64,000 nucleotides of DNA from Alteriqipengyuania_B sp035481675 (GCF_035481675.1 NZ_JAYJJW010000001.1:1240001-1304000); one strand, 5' to 3'. Counted from the stretch's first letter, positions 7,802 to 16,077 are shown. Numbers and translations: made by a program. Notes: generated by a model from the sequence alone, not told the origin.

Positions 7802-9625
7802 TTATTCGACGGTTACGGACTTTGCCAGATTGCGCGGCTGGTCGACGTCCGTGCCCTTTGCAACGGCCGTGTGATAGGCGAGGAGCTGCACCGGGATCGC
7901 GTAGACCAGCGGGGCGATCAGCGTGTGCACGTTGGGCATCTCGATGGTCGCCATGCACCCCTCGCCCGCCTCTTCCAGCCCCTCTGCGTCCGAGATCAGG
8001 ACGATCTTGCCTCCGCGCGCACTCACTTCCTGCATGTTCGACACGGTCTTTTCGAATAGCGGGCCGGACGGCGCGATCACGATGACCGGCACCGCCTCGT
8101 CGATCAGCGCGATGGGGCCGTGTTTCATCTCGCCCGAAGCATAACCTTCGGCGTGGATGTAGCTGATTTCCTTCAGTTTCAGCGCGCCTTCCATCGCGAT
8201 CGGGAAGTCCTGCCCGCGGCCCAGGTACAGCACGTCGCGCGCCGGGGCGATGAGGTGCGCCATGGCGGCGATATCCTCGTCATGGGCGAGCGCGGCGTTG
8301 AGGCAGGCGGGCACCTCGATCAGGTGGCGCACGATTTCGCGCTCCTCCGCGCGGTCGATGCGTCCGCGCTTCACCGCCATGTGCGCCGCCAGCGCCGCCA
8401 GCACGGCCAGCTGGCAGGTGAAGGCCTTGGTGGAGGCGACACCGATTTCCGGGCCGGCGTGGGTGGGCAGGAGCAAATCCGCCTCGCGCGCCATCGTGCT
8501 GGTGGGCACGTTGACGACCACCGCGATGGTCTGGCCGTTTTCCTTGCAATGGCGCAGCGCGGCCAGCGTGTCCGCCGTTTCCCCGCTCTGCGAGATGAAC
8601 AGCGCCAGCCCGCCCGGCTCCAGCACCGGGTCGCGATAGCGGAATTCGGAGGCCACATCGATGTCCACCGGCAGGCGCGCGAATTGTTCGAACCAGTATT
8701 TCGCCACAAGCCCGGCGTAATAGGACGTGCCGCAGGCGACGATGGTGACGCGGTTGATGGCCGACAGGTCGAAGTCGATCTGCGGCAGCGCCACCGTGCC
8801 GTCGTCGCGCCGGACGTAGGAGGAGAGCGTCTGCGCCACCACGGTCGGCTGCTCGAAAATCTCCTTCTGCATGAAGTGGCGGTAATTGCCCTTCTCGATC
8901 GCGGCGGCGGTCGCGCCCGAAGCGACGACTTCGCGCGTCACCTCGTTGTTCTCGCTGTCGTAAATCGTCGCGCCGTCGCGCGTGATGACGACCCAGTCGC
9001 CTTCTTCCAGATAGGTGATGCGCTGCGTCAGCGGCGCCAGCGCCAGCGCGTCGGAGCCGAGGTAGGTCTCCCCTTCGCCGTAACCCACCACCAGCGGCGA
9101 GCCGAGCCGCGCGCCGATCAGCATGTCGGGATGGTCCTTGAACGCGATGGCCAGCGCGAAGGCGCCGCGCAGGCGCGGCAGCACGTCCTTCACCGCATCG
9201 CGCGGCGATGCACCGTCCTCGTAAGCCTGCGAGACGAGGTGGGCGACGACCTCGGTATCGGTCTCGCTCTCGAAAGTGCGGCCCTTCGCCTGCAGCTCGT
9301 CGCGCAGCTGCTTGAAGTTCTCGATGATGCCGTTGTGGACCAGCGCCAGGTGCTCGGTCGCATGCGGGTGCGCGTTCTTGGCAGTCGGCGCGCCGTGGGT
9401 GGCCCAGCGGGTATGCGCAATGCCGATATCGCCCGGCGCATCGTCCTTCTTCAGCACTTCGACGAGGTTGGACAGCTTGCCCTCTGCCCTGCGGCGCACG
9501 AGCTCGCCATCATGCACGGTGCACACGCCGGCGCTGTCGTAGCCGCGATATTCCATCCGCTTGAGGCCATCGACCAGCCGATCCGCAACCGGCTGACTGC
9601 CGACGATTCCGATAATTCCGCACAT
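7802..9625 (-). CDS. glmS: Glutamine--fructose-6-phosphate aminotransferase (isomerizing)
   Basis: A 607-residue protein that makes glucosamine-6-phosphate, the entry step to UDP-GlcNAc for peptidoglycan and lipid A. It begins MCGIIGIVG, so Cys2 is the N-terminal nucleophile of the glutaminase domain (residues 1-240). Two SIS sugar-isomerase domains follow, with CGTSYYAGL and SQSGETADT visible, and it ends with the canonical KSVTVE. The length is normal for the family. glmU lies 1 kb away on the same strand, separated by a toxin-antitoxin pair and a phosphatase, so the two amino-sugar genes are near neighbours. No glmS ribozyme is seen upstream. Confidence 0.98.
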   Translation of the reverse strand: MCGIIGIVGSQPVADRLVDGLKRMEYRGYDSAGVCTVHDGELVRRRAEGKLSNLVEVLKKDDAPGDIGIAHTRWATHGAPTAKNAHPHATEHLALVHNGIIENFKQLRDELQAKGRTFESETDTEVVAHLVSQAYEDGASPRDAVKDVLPRLRGAFALAIAFKDHPDMLIGARLGSPLVVGYGEGETYLGSDALALAPLTQRITYLEEGDWVVITRDGATIYDSENNEVTREVVASGATAAAIEKGNYRHFMQKEIFEQPTVVAQTLSSYVRRDDGTVALPQIDFDLSAINRVTIVACGTSYYAGLVAKYWFEQFARLPVDIDVASEFRYRDPVLEPGGLALFISQSGETADTLAALRHCKENGQTIAVVVNVPTSTMAREADLLLPTHAGPEIGVASTKAFTCQLAVLAALAAHMAVKRGRIDRAEEREIVRHLIEVPACLNAALAHDEDIAAMAHLIAPARDVLYLGRGQDFPIAMEGALKLKEISYIHAEGYASGEMKHGPIALIDEAVPVIVIAPSGPLFEKTVSNMQEVSARGGKIVLISDAEGLEEAGEGCMATIEMPNVHTLIAPLVYAIPVQLLAYHTAVAKGTDVDQPRNLAKSVTVE

Positions 9626-9644
9626 GGTTACAAGGCCTTCTCTG

Positions 9645-10010
9645 TCAAAGCGTATAGGGAATGCGAACGCCCGGCATCTGGGCCGGGAACGCCGCGAGAT
9701 TGCGTGTCACGAAAATGCGCCCGGTCACCTGCGCGCTGGCGAGCGCGATGGCATCGGCCAGCGCCATGGCGGCGCGCTGTTCGCGCAAGGCCGCGCCGCG
9801 ACGGGCGATTTCCTCGGTCAGTTCGATGACCTTGAAGTGGGACAGGAAATCCTCGATCCGCGCGGCATCGCCCTTCGCCCCGGCGAGCACTTCGGTCCAG
9901 CCGAGACGGGTAATCCAGCGTTCGGGACTGCGCACGATCTCCGTCCGCGCGGCGCTTTGGCCGACGAGGGCATCGACCAGGATCGCGCTGTCAAACACCA
10001 CTTCGCTCAT
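9645..10010 (-). CDS. PIN-domain toxin, VapC type
   Basis: A 121-residue PIN-domain protein. The acidic residues that bind the metal in VapC ribonucleases are visible: Asp in VVFDSAILVD, Glu in GWTEVLAG and Asp in ALADAIALA, plus the C-terminal IFVTRNLAAF. VapC toxins cleave tRNA or rRNA and are neutralised by a cognate antitoxin. Its start overlaps the stop of the upstream antitoxin gene by 4 bases (ATGA), the classic layout of a toxin-antitoxin operon. The usual Asp of the VTRN..DF motif is Ala here, which is common in the family. The target RNA cannot be read from the sequence. Confidence 0.88.
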   Translation of the reverse strand: MSEVVFDSAILVDALVGQSAARTEIVRSPERWITRLGWTEVLAGAKGDAARIEDFLSHFKVIELTEEIARRGAALREQRAAMALADAIALASAQVTGRIFVTRNLAAFPAQMPGVRIPYTL

Positions 10011-10234
10011 GGCGCGTCGCCGGCGCGGATACGCCGCTGGAAGCCGAGCCCCTCGCCGATGTCCGCGCGATCGCGCCACAAGCCGAAGAAATCGTCGACC
10101 GCCTTGCGGCTGGTCCCGGCGCGCATTGCCGCCACGGCCTCGCGCACGATCGCGGTGCGCGAAACGCCGCGCTCTTCCGCCACGCGGTCGAGCCACTTGA
10201 TGTCGTCGTCCGGGATTTCCACCAGCGTGCGCAT
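10007..10234 (-). CDS. Ribbon-helix-helix antitoxin (VapB/CopG-like)
   Basis: A 75-residue protein whose first 40 residues (MRTLVEIPDDDIKWLDRVAE and onwards, with GVSRTAIVREAVAAM) fit a ribbon-helix-helix DNA-binding domain. The C-terminal part, rich in Phe, Trp and Arg, would wrap the toxin. It is the first gene of the operon and overlaps the PIN toxin by 4 bases. A perfect palindrome 9 bases before its start is the expected autoregulatory operator. The upstream distance leaves almost no leader, so the mRNA may be nearly leaderless. Confidence 0.87.
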   Translation of the reverse strand: MRTLVEIPDDDIKWLDRVAEERGVSRTAIVREAVAAMRAGTSRKAVDDFFGLWRDRADIGEGLGFQRRIRAGDAP

Positions 10235-10242
10235 GGCGGCGC

Positions 10243-10263
10243 TGATATCATACTATGATATCA
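10243..10263 (-). promoter_or_regulatory. 21-bp perfect palindrome, operator/promoter of the toxin-antitoxin operon
   Basis: TGATATCATA (10243-10252) and TATGATATCA (10254-10263) are exact reverse complements around one central base. The site lies 8 bases from the antitoxin start codon and 2 bases from the stop of the upstream phosphatase gene. On the minus strand TTGACT (10269-10264) could be the -35 element, which would put the palindrome over the spacer and -10. This is the expected place for an antitoxin or toxin-antitoxin complex to repress its own operon. It is strikingly AT-rich compared with its surroundings. Confidence 0.8.
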
Positions 10264-10265
10264 AG

Positions 10266-10592
10266 TCAATCGGGGAGATGCGGCCGCATGCGCTCGCGCA
10301 GGATTTCGACAAGCTTTTCATCCATGTAGCGGTACTTGTCAGGTATGTTGAGCGAGACAGTACGAACGCTGCCGATGTGGCGGCCGAAGCCTGCCTTGAT
10401 GCGCCGCAGGTGAGCGGGCTCCATGGCGACGATCAGGTCGGCCCATTCGACCAGCTCGGCCGACAGCGGGTTGTCCGCATCGGGCGCGGTGCCGGCGGAC
10501 GCGGTCTCGACCCCGGGATGGCTTGCAAAAATCTCTTCGGCAGTCGGGCTTCGCCAGCGGTTCCGGCTGCAGACGAAGAGGATGCGCTTCAC
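10266..10592 (-). CDS. Small predicted protein-tyrosine phosphatase (COG4551-like)
   Basis: A 108-residue protein beginning MKRILFVCSRNRWRSPTAE, which contains the CX5R phosphate-binding loop (CSRNRWR) followed by SPTAE, as in low-molecular-weight tyrosine phosphatases. The C-terminal LNIPDKYRYMD resembles the acid-bearing segment of the short COG4551 subfamily, which is about 50 residues shorter than classical enzymes. The start is GTG, and GTGA overlaps the glmU stop, so it is translationally coupled to glmU. The substrate is unknown. Its stop lies beside the toxin-antitoxin operator. Confidence 0.85.
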   Translation of the reverse strand: MKRILFVCSRNRWRSPTAEEIFASHPGVETASAGTAPDADNPLSAELVEWADLIVAMEPAHLRRIKAGFGRHIGSVRTVSLNIPDKYRYMDEKLVEILRERMRPHLPD

Positions 10593-11953
10593 TTCTTCTC
10601 CGCAGCCTTCTTCTTGCGCATCGCGTCATGGAAGCGGTCGGCCCAGCCCGGCTTCATCAGCTGCTCGCCGCGGACCAGTCGCAATTCACCGTCGCCCACG
10701 TCGCGCGTCACTGCGCTGCCCGCGCCGACGATGGCATCGCGGCCGATCTTCACCGGTGCCACCAGCGCGCTGTTGGAGCCGATGAAGGCCCCCTCGCCGA
10801 TGACCGTCCGGTGCTTGAAATAGCCGTCGTAATTGCAAGTGATCGTGCCCGCGCCGATATTCGCCTTCGCGCCGACGGTGGCATCGCCGATGTAGCTGAG
10901 ATGGTTGGCCTTTGCGCCCTCGCCCAGCGTCGCTTTCTTCATCTCGACGAAATTGCCGACCTTGGCGCCTTTCTCCATGACCGCACCCGGGCGCAGGCGG
11001 GCATAGGGGCCGACTTCGCAGCCTTCGCCCACCGTAGCGCCTTCGAGGTGGCTGAACGCCCGGATCTTCGCGCCCTTCGCCACGCTGGTGCCGGGGCCGA
11101 AAACCACGTTGGGCTCCACCACGACATCGCTCGCGAGCTCGGTATCGTAACTGAAGAAGACGGTTTCGGGCGCGCGCAGCGTCACGCCGCCCGCCATCGC
11201 GTCCTCGCGCCGGTCGGCTTGCCACTGGGCTTCCGCCGCGGCGAGTTCCGCGCGGCTGTTGATCCCGGCCACTTCCTCCGGCTTGTCGGTCGTCACCACC
11301 GCGCAATTGCGTCCGTCGCCGATGGCGATGTTGACGATGTCGGGCAGGTAGTATTCCCCCTGCGCATTGTCGTTCGACACGCGGTCGAGCAGCGCGAACA
11401 GGTCCGCCGCCTTCGCCGCCATCAGGCCCGAATTGCACAGGGTGCAGGCGCGCTCCGCCTCGCTCGCATCCTTGTATTCGACCATCTTCACGATGTGGCC
11501 CTGCTGCGCGATCACGCGGCCATAGGCCTTGGCATCGTCCGGTTGGAAGCCCAGCACCACCGCCGCCGGACTGTCCGCCTCGTTCAGCCGGTCGACCATC
11601 GCCTGCATCGTGGCCGCGCGCACAAAAGGCACGTCGCCGTACATCACCAGCACGTCGCCTTCGAAGCCGGCGAGCGCATCCCTCGCCTGCTGGACCGCAT
11701 GGCCGGTGCCGTGCTGCGGCATCTGCAGGGCGAAGTCGCAGCGGCCCGCCAACGCCTCTTCCACCTGCTCGCGCCCCTCGCCCGTCACCACGACCAGCTT
11801 CTCCGGCGACAAGCTCTCCACGCTGGCGAGCAAGTGCTCGACCATGGAACGCCCGGCGATGGGATGCAGGACCTTGTGCAGGTCGCTCTTCATGCGGGTG
11901 CCCTTGCCCGCGGCGAGGATGACGGCGGCGATCGATCGTGTCTGAGTGCTCAT
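10589..11953 (-). CDS. glmU: Bifunctional UDP-N-acetylglucosamine pyrophosphorylase/glucosamine-1-phosphate N-acetyltransferase
   Basis: A 454-residue cytoplasmic enzyme that acetylates glucosamine-1-phosphate and then transfers UMP to give UDP-GlcNAc. The N-terminal nucleotidyltransferase has AVILAAGKGTRMKS (about residues 9-22). The C-terminal half, from about 250, is a left-handed beta-helix of hexapeptide repeats (for example VGEGCEVGPYARLRPGAVME) ending in the acetyltransferase site, with NIGAGTITCNYDG. The start at 11953 is chosen because the frame upstream of it adds unrelated residues. It is divergent from the HAD phosphatase gene across 62 bases and overlaps the small phosphatase gene by 4 bases. 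Confidence 0.97.
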   Translation of the reverse strand: MSTQTRSIAAVILAAGKGTRMKSDLHKVLHPIAGRSMVEHLLASVESLSPEKLVVVTGEGREQVEEALAGRCDFALQMPQHGTGHAVQQARDALAGFEGDVLVMYGDVPFVRAATMQAMVDRLNEADSPAAVVLGFQPDDAKAYGRVIAQQGHIVKMVEYKDASEAERACTLCNSGLMAAKAADLFALLDRVSNDNAQGEYYLPDIVNIAIGDGRNCAVVTTDKPEEVAGINSRAELAAAEAQWQADRREDAMAGGVTLRAPETVFFSYDTELASDVVVEPNVVFGPGTSVAKGAKIRAFSHLEGATVGEGCEVGPYARLRPGAVMEKGAKVGNFVEMKKATLGEGAKANHLSYIGDATVGAKANIGAGTITCNYDGYFKHRTVIGEGAFIGSNSALVAPVKIGRDAIVGAGSAVTRDVGDGELRLVRGEQLMKPGWADRFHDAMRKKKAAEKK

Positions 11954-12015
11954 GGAAAGCGCCCATGCCACCAAAGGGTTGCGGATTGAAGTATGCACGG
12001 GCAGGTCCCGGCGCC

Positions 12016-12699
12016 ATGAGCGATTTTCCCTTCGACATCGTGGGCTTCGACCTGGACGGCACGCTGGTGAACACCAGCGGCGACCTGGGCGCGGCCGTGA
12101 ACCATGCGCTGGCGCTGGCCGGGCGCCAGCCGGTGCCGCTCGATAATATCCACGAGATGGTCGGCGGCGGGGCCAAGATGCTGCTGAAACAGGCGCTGGA
12201 GCGCACCGGCGGAATGCCGGCCGACGGGTTCAAGCCGTACTACAAGGCGCTGCTGGCCTATTACGGCGAGCATGTCTCGGTCCATTCCCACCCCTACGAA
12301 GGCTGCGTCGAGGCGCTGGAAGCGCTCGCGGCAATGGACGTGACGCTGGCGGTGGTGACCAACAAATTCGAAAGCTTCGCCCGCACGCTGCTGGGGGACC
12401 TCGGCCTCCTCGGCCATTTCGCGCTTCTGGTCGGCGGCGACAGCTTGGGCAAGGACGCCGACGGGCAATACCGCGCCAAGCCGATGCCCGATCCCCTGCT
12501 CCACATTCGCGAGGAATGCGGCGGCGGGCGCATGGCCTATATCGGCGACAGTTCCTACGACGTCGATGCGGCAAAGGCGGCGGGCATTCCGGTGCTCGTG
12601 GCCGGGTGGGGATACAATGACCGCCCGGCAGGGGAACTGGGCGGCGACGCGGTGATTCGCGGCTTCGGCGAGCTGATCCCCGCCCTGAAAGCGCTTTGA
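12016..12699 (+). CDS. gph: HAD-family hydrolase, phosphoglycolate phosphatase (Gph) type
   Basis: A 227-residue haloacid-dehalogenase-fold phosphatase. Motif I is DLDGTLVNTSGDL near residues 12-24, motif II is the Thr in AVVTNKFE, and the C-terminal GDSSYDVDAAKAAG holds the metal-binding acids. The size and the helical cap between motifs I and II match phosphoglycolate phosphatase, which removes 2-phosphoglycolate formed during DNA repair or oxygenation side reactions; other small phosphate substrates are possible. A short hairpin (CCGGAC...GTCCGG, 12700-12717) begins immediately after the stop but lacks a T-run. Confidence 0.86.
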   Translation: MSDFPFDIVGFDLDGTLVNTSGDLGAAVNHALALAGRQPVPLDNIHEMVGGGAKMLLKQALERTGGMPADGFKPYYKALLAYYGEHVSVHSHPYEGCVEALEALAAMDVTLAVVTNKFESFARTLLGDLGLLGHFALLVGGDSLGKDADGQYRAKPMPDPLLHIREECGGGRMAYIGDSSYDVDAAKAAGIPVLVAGWGYNDRPAGELGGDAVIRGFGELIPALKAL

Positions 12700-12836
12700 C
12701 CGGACCCATTCGTCCGGCCTGCCGTTACGGAAACGGGGCGGATTGACGCTTACGTTAATCGCGCGGTTGAATTGACCGCCGGTGCATGCCATCGACCCCG
12801 CAGAATTCAGCCAGTTTCACGACAGGAGACACCCCC

Positions 12837-13745
12837 ATGTCCATCAGCTTCAAAGACCGCGTAGCCATCGTCACCGGCGCCGGCGGCGGCCTGGGCCGCG
12901 AATATGCGCTCGAACTTGCCCGCCGCGGCGCCAAGGTCGTCGTCAACGACCTCGGCGGATCGCGCGACGGCACCGGCCATTCCGACGCCGCGCTGCAAGT
13001 GGTCGAGGAAATCAGGGAAGCCGGCGGTACTGCCATTTCGAACGGCGGCAGCGTGACCGAATTTGCGCAGATGGAAGAAATGGTCGCCAAGGCGAAGGAA
13101 GAATGGGGCGGCGTCCACGTCCTGATCAACAACGCCGGCATCCTGCGCGACAAGAGCTTCGCCAAGATGACGATGGACGACTGGAAGATCGTCGTCGACG
13201 TGCACCTCAACGGCAGCGCCAACGTGACCAAGGCCGTGTGGGAAACCATGCGCGAGCAGGCCTATGGCCGCATCCTGATGACCGCCAGCAGCACCGGCCT
13301 GTTCGGCAACTTCGGCCAGGCGAACTACGGCGCGGCCAAGCTCGGCCTCGCCGGCTTCACCAAGACGCTCTACCTCGAAGGGGCGAAGTACAACATCAAG
13401 GTCAACACGCTTGCACCGGTCGCCGCGACGCGCATGACCGAGGACATCATGCCGGAAGCCATGTTCAAGATGCTCGGCCCGGAGAACGTCGTCCCGGCGG
13501 CGCTCTACCTCGTCAGCGAAGATGCGCCGACCAACGCCATCGTGGGCGCGGGTGCAGGCGGCTATCACTCCGCCTTCGTGACGATGAACACGCCGGTCAT
13601 CCTGGACCAGGACGATCGCACGGTCGAAGGTTTCGCCGCCCACTGGGACGAGATTTCGAAGACCGAGCCGATGACCATCCCGAACTCGGGTGCGGAACAG
13701 TCCGGCGCGATCATGACCGCGATGCAGAAGAAGATGGCAGGCTGA
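12837..13745 (+). CDS. Short-chain dehydrogenase, (3R)-hydroxyacyl-CoA dehydrogenase-like
   Basis: A 302-residue SDR enzyme. The nucleotide-binding motif TGAGGGLGREYA sits near residue 13, NNAG near 101 and the catalytic Tyr-Lys pair in ANYGAAKLGL. The insert VVVNDLGGSRDGTG after beta-strand 2 and the overall length are typical of the dehydrogenase domain of peroxisomal multifunctional enzyme type 2 and its stand-alone bacterial relatives. These oxidise (R)-3-hydroxyacyl-CoA, so fatty-acid or steroid side-chain oxidation is likely. A strong ribosome-binding site (CAGGAGACA) precedes the start at 12837. The 137 bases upstream contain only a weak hairpin. Confidence 0.87.
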   Translation: MSISFKDRVAIVTGAGGGLGREYALELARRGAKVVVNDLGGSRDGTGHSDAALQVVEEIREAGGTAISNGGSVTEFAQMEEMVAKAKEEWGGVHVLINNAGILRDKSFAKMTMDDWKIVVDVHLNGSANVTKAVWETMREQAYGRILMTASSTGLFGNFGQANYGAAKLGLAGFTKTLYLEGAKYNIKVNTLAPVAATRMTEDIMPEAMFKMLGPENVVPAALYLVSEDAPTNAIVGAGAGGYHSAFVTMNTPVILDQDDRTVEGFAAHWDEISKTEPMTIPNSGAEQSGAIMTAMQKKMAG

Positions 13746-13776
13746 ACCGCCACACTGTATTGACACGATAACACAG

Positions 13777-13816
13777 CAGGTCTACGCCCCTCGCATTCTC
13801 AGGGGGAGTAGACCTG
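13777..13816 (+). promoter_or_regulatory. 5' leader hairpin that covers the ribosome-binding site of the next gene
   Basis: CAGGTCTAC (13777-13785) pairs perfectly with GTAGACCTG (13808-13816), and CCCCT (13787-13791) with AGGGG (13801-13805). The AGGGGGAG that should serve as Shine-Dalgarno for the ATG at 13818 is therefore inside the stem. No T-run follows, so it is not a terminator. It could throttle translation of the membrane protein downstream. Upstream, TTGACA at 13760-13765 may be a -35 box, but no convincing -10 is seen. Confidence 0.5.
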
Positions 13817-13817
13817 C

Positions 13818-14876
13818 ATGTATTCGCAATCCGATCTCAATTCCGCGGTGAAGGCAGGCGCCATCACCGCGGCCGCAGCCGACGCGCTGCGCCGCCACGT
13901 GGCCGACCAGCGCGGCGCCATGCCCGCCGATGCGGAACATTTCCGCCTGATCACCGGCTTCAACGACATCTTCGTGTCCATCGGCGTGGTCATCATGCTG
14001 TTCGCGGCAGGCGCGATCGGCGAGGCCATGATCCCCAGCCTGATGGGCCCGTCCCCGCTGATCGGCCTTCTGGTCGCAGGCACGGCCTGGGGCCTTGCCG
14101 AAGTCTTCACCCGCAGCCGCCGCATGGCCCTGCCCAGCATCATCCTGCTGCTCGCCTTCCTGGGCGGGACGGCGCTCATGTTCGTGGGCAGCTTCGTGCT
14201 TCTGTTCGTCGATAGCGAGCCGACCCGCTGGGTTGCCGGGCTTGCTATCGCCGTAACCGGGATCCTGACCGCCCTCGCCGCATGGCTGCACTGGAGGCGC
14301 TTCATGGTGCCGATCACCATCGCCGGCGGCACCGCTGCCGTCGCGGCGACCGTCATCGGCCTCCTCATGGTGGCGCTGGTGCCGGAAAACAGCGACGGGC
14401 AGACGACGCTGCTGTCGCTGGTCTTCGTGGCCGGCCTCGTGGTGTTCGGCCTCGCAATGCGCTGGGACATGAGCGATACGGCCCGCGCAACGCGCCGCAG
14501 CGACGTTGCCTTCTGGCTGCACCTGCTCGCCGCGCCGATGCTGGCCCACCCGCTGTTCACTCTGATCGGCGTGACGGAAGGCGACGCCATCGGCATCGGC
14601 GGCGCCCTTGCCGTGCTGGCGATCTACCTGTTTTTCGCGCTGGTGGCGCTGGCGATCGACCGCCGGGCGCTGCTGGTCTCCGCCCTCGCCTATGTGCTGG
14701 TGGCGCTGACCACGCTGTTCAACACGTTCGGCGTGATCGAACTGAACGTCGCGCTGACCGCGCTGGTCATCGGCTCCGCCCTGCTGACCCTGTCGGCGTT
14801 CTGGACCCCGATCCGCGCGAAGGTGGTGGACATGCTGCCGGGCGACATGACGATGCGCCTGCCCGCTACGGCCTGA
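13818..14876 (+). CDS. Multi-pass membrane protein of unknown function (DUF2157-like N-terminus)
   Basis: A 352-residue protein with a short soluble start (MYSQSDLNSAVKAGAITAAA, resembling the DUF2157 N-terminal helix) followed by roughly ten hydrophobic segments from residue 50 to the end. It is an inner-membrane protein with no catalytic motif that I can see. The start at 13818 has an AGGGGGAG ribosome-binding site at good spacing, but that site lies in a hairpin. The gene stands alone between an SDR gene and a strong terminator, so context gives no role. Confidence 0.8.
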   Translation: MYSQSDLNSAVKAGAITAAAADALRRHVADQRGAMPADAEHFRLITGFNDIFVSIGVVIMLFAAGAIGEAMIPSLMGPSPLIGLLVAGTAWGLAEVFTRSRRMALPSIILLLAFLGGTALMFVGSFVLLFVDSEPTRWVAGLAIAVTGILTALAAWLHWRRFMVPITIAGGTAAVAATVIGLLMVALVPENSDGQTTLLSLVFVAGLVVFGLAMRWDMSDTARATRRSDVAFWLHLLAAPMLAHPLFTLIGVTEGDAIGIGGALAVLAIYLFFALVALAIDRRALLVSALAYVLVALTTLFNTFGVIELNVALTALVIGSALLTLSAFWTPIRAKVVDMLPGDMTMRLPATA

Positions 14877-14897
14877 GCGTTCGCGCTTAAACAGATG

Positions 14898-14932
14898 GGC
14901 CCGGCTGCGCAGATTGCGCGGCCGGGCCTTTT
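14898..14932 (+). terminator. Rho-independent terminator of the membrane-protein gene
   Basis: GGCCCGGC (14898-14905) pairs with GCCGGGCC (14921-14928); the stem continues inward to about 13 base pairs with a 5-base loop, and TTTT follows at 14929-14932. It lies 21 bases past the stop at 14876. Confidence 0.85.
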
Positions 14933-14936
14933 CGCG

Positions 14937-15293
14937 TCAGGAATCCACCGACTTCAACAGCCGCCGCTCAATCGGGGCGAGGACGCTGGCGAGCTCCTGC
15001 CCGCGCTTGAGCATCTGGCCCTGTTCGCCGACGAGCGCCCACATGCCCTGTTTCATGCGCAGCGCCGGGCGCTTTTCGATCCGCACCTCGGGGCGTTCCG
15101 CCGCGCGGCGAAAGGCGGCGAAGACCGCCACGTCGCGGGTGAAGTCCATCGCGTAGTCGCGCCACTGGCCGGCGGCGACCATGCGGCCGTAGAGGTCGAG
15201 GATGCGCTGCAACTCCAGCCGTTCGAACCCCACCTGCTGCGGCTGGCGCCCCGGAAACGGCACGATCCGCGCCGCATCGTTCAGTCCCGCCAT
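14937..15293 (-). CDS. DUF2794 family protein
   Basis: A 118-residue protein matching the conserved alphaproteobacterial DUF2794 family as I recall it: LYGRMVAAGQWRDYAMDF, then RIEKRPALRMKQG and a C-terminal LKRGQELASVL. No signal peptide, membrane segment or catalytic motif is seen, and the function is unknown. Its start codon overlaps the cysE stop by one base (TGATG), so it is probably translated from the cysE message. Confidence 0.85.
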   Translation of the reverse strand: MAGLNDAARIVPFPGRQPQQVGFERLELQRILDLYGRMVAAGQWRDYAMDFTRDVAVFAAFRRAAERPEVRIEKRPALRMKQGMWALVGEQGQMLKRGQELASVLAPIERRLLKSVDS

Positions 15294-16003
15294 CAGCTAT
15301 CGGTCCCCGTGGATCGCTGCGGCTCCCTTTCGGCGCGCAATTCCTGCAACTGGGCGGAAACCTCCGCCAGCTGTGCCTGCAGTTCGGCGATGCGGCCATC
15401 CACATCCGCGGGCAATTCGGGGCACGGCGGGCACGGTTCCTCGCACGGGGTGCCATAGGGCATGAATTCGCGCGCCCATTCTTCCACCGGCATCAGGGTG
15501 GAGCGGGCCTTGAGGCCGATCATCGTCGCGCCTTCGGGCACATCGTCGGTGACCACCGCGTTGGCGCCGATCCGCGCCCGCTCGTGGACGGTGATAGGCC
15601 CCAGGATCTGCGCGCCGGAGCCCACGATCACGCCGTCGGCCAGCGTCGGGTGGCGCTTGCCCGGCACGCCGTTGGTCGGGTTGGTGCCGCCCAGCGTCAC
15701 GCACTGGTAGATCGTCACGTCATCGCCGATCTCCGCCGTTTCGCCGATCACGGTGAAGCCGTGGTCGATGAACAGGTGGCGGCCGATCTTGGCGCCGGGA
15801 TGGATGTCGATGCCGGTCACCATGCGCGACCAGTGGTTCACCAGCCGGGCGAGGAAGAACAGTTTCCCGCCGAACAGCCAGTGGGCGATGCGGTGGTAGA
15901 AGATCGCCCAGACGCCGGGATACAGCAGCACTTCCCAGCGGCTGCGCGGCGCCGGGTCGCGGGCCTTGATGGAATCGAGAAAGGCGACGAGTTTTTCGAA
16001 CAT
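15293..16003 (-). CDS. cysE: Serine O-acetyltransferase with a C-terminal Cys-rich/coiled-coil extension
   Basis: A 236-residue CysE/EpsC-type enzyme that acetylates serine for cysteine synthesis. The hexapeptide-repeat beta-helix is clear (DIHPGAKIGRHLFIDHG, then TLGGTNPTNGVPGKRHPTL). After the catalytic domain, from about residue 185, there is an unusual tail: three cysteines (187, 191, 194) in TPCEEPCPPC, then a heptad-like IAELQAQLAEVSAQLQELRA that should form a coiled coil. The tail might bind metal or oligomerise the enzyme; that is inference. The start at 16003 is preferred over an in-frame ATG 36 bases upstream because it begins at the conserved MFEKL. Confidence 0.9.
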   Translation of the reverse strand: MFEKLVAFLDSIKARDPAPRSRWEVLLYPGVWAIFYHRIAHWLFGGKLFFLARLVNHWSRMVTGIDIHPGAKIGRHLFIDHGFTVIGETAEIGDDVTIYQCVTLGGTNPTNGVPGKRHPTLADGVIVGSGAQILGPITVHERARIGANAVVTDDVPEGATMIGLKARSTLMPVEEWAREFMPYGTPCEEPCPPCPELPADVDGRIAELQAQLAEVSAQLQELRAEREPQRSTGTDS

Positions 16004-16077
16004 CGCGGCAATCCTTTCACTTCGGCGCGCATCGCGCAAGTTTGCCGGCCCCGGCCGCGTTAAAGGACCCGGCCCGA

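Noticed and set aside
8120..9829. A 569-codon open frame opposite glmS
   Set aside because: glmS on the other strand is full length and unmistakable; the opposite frame is a GC-bias artefact.
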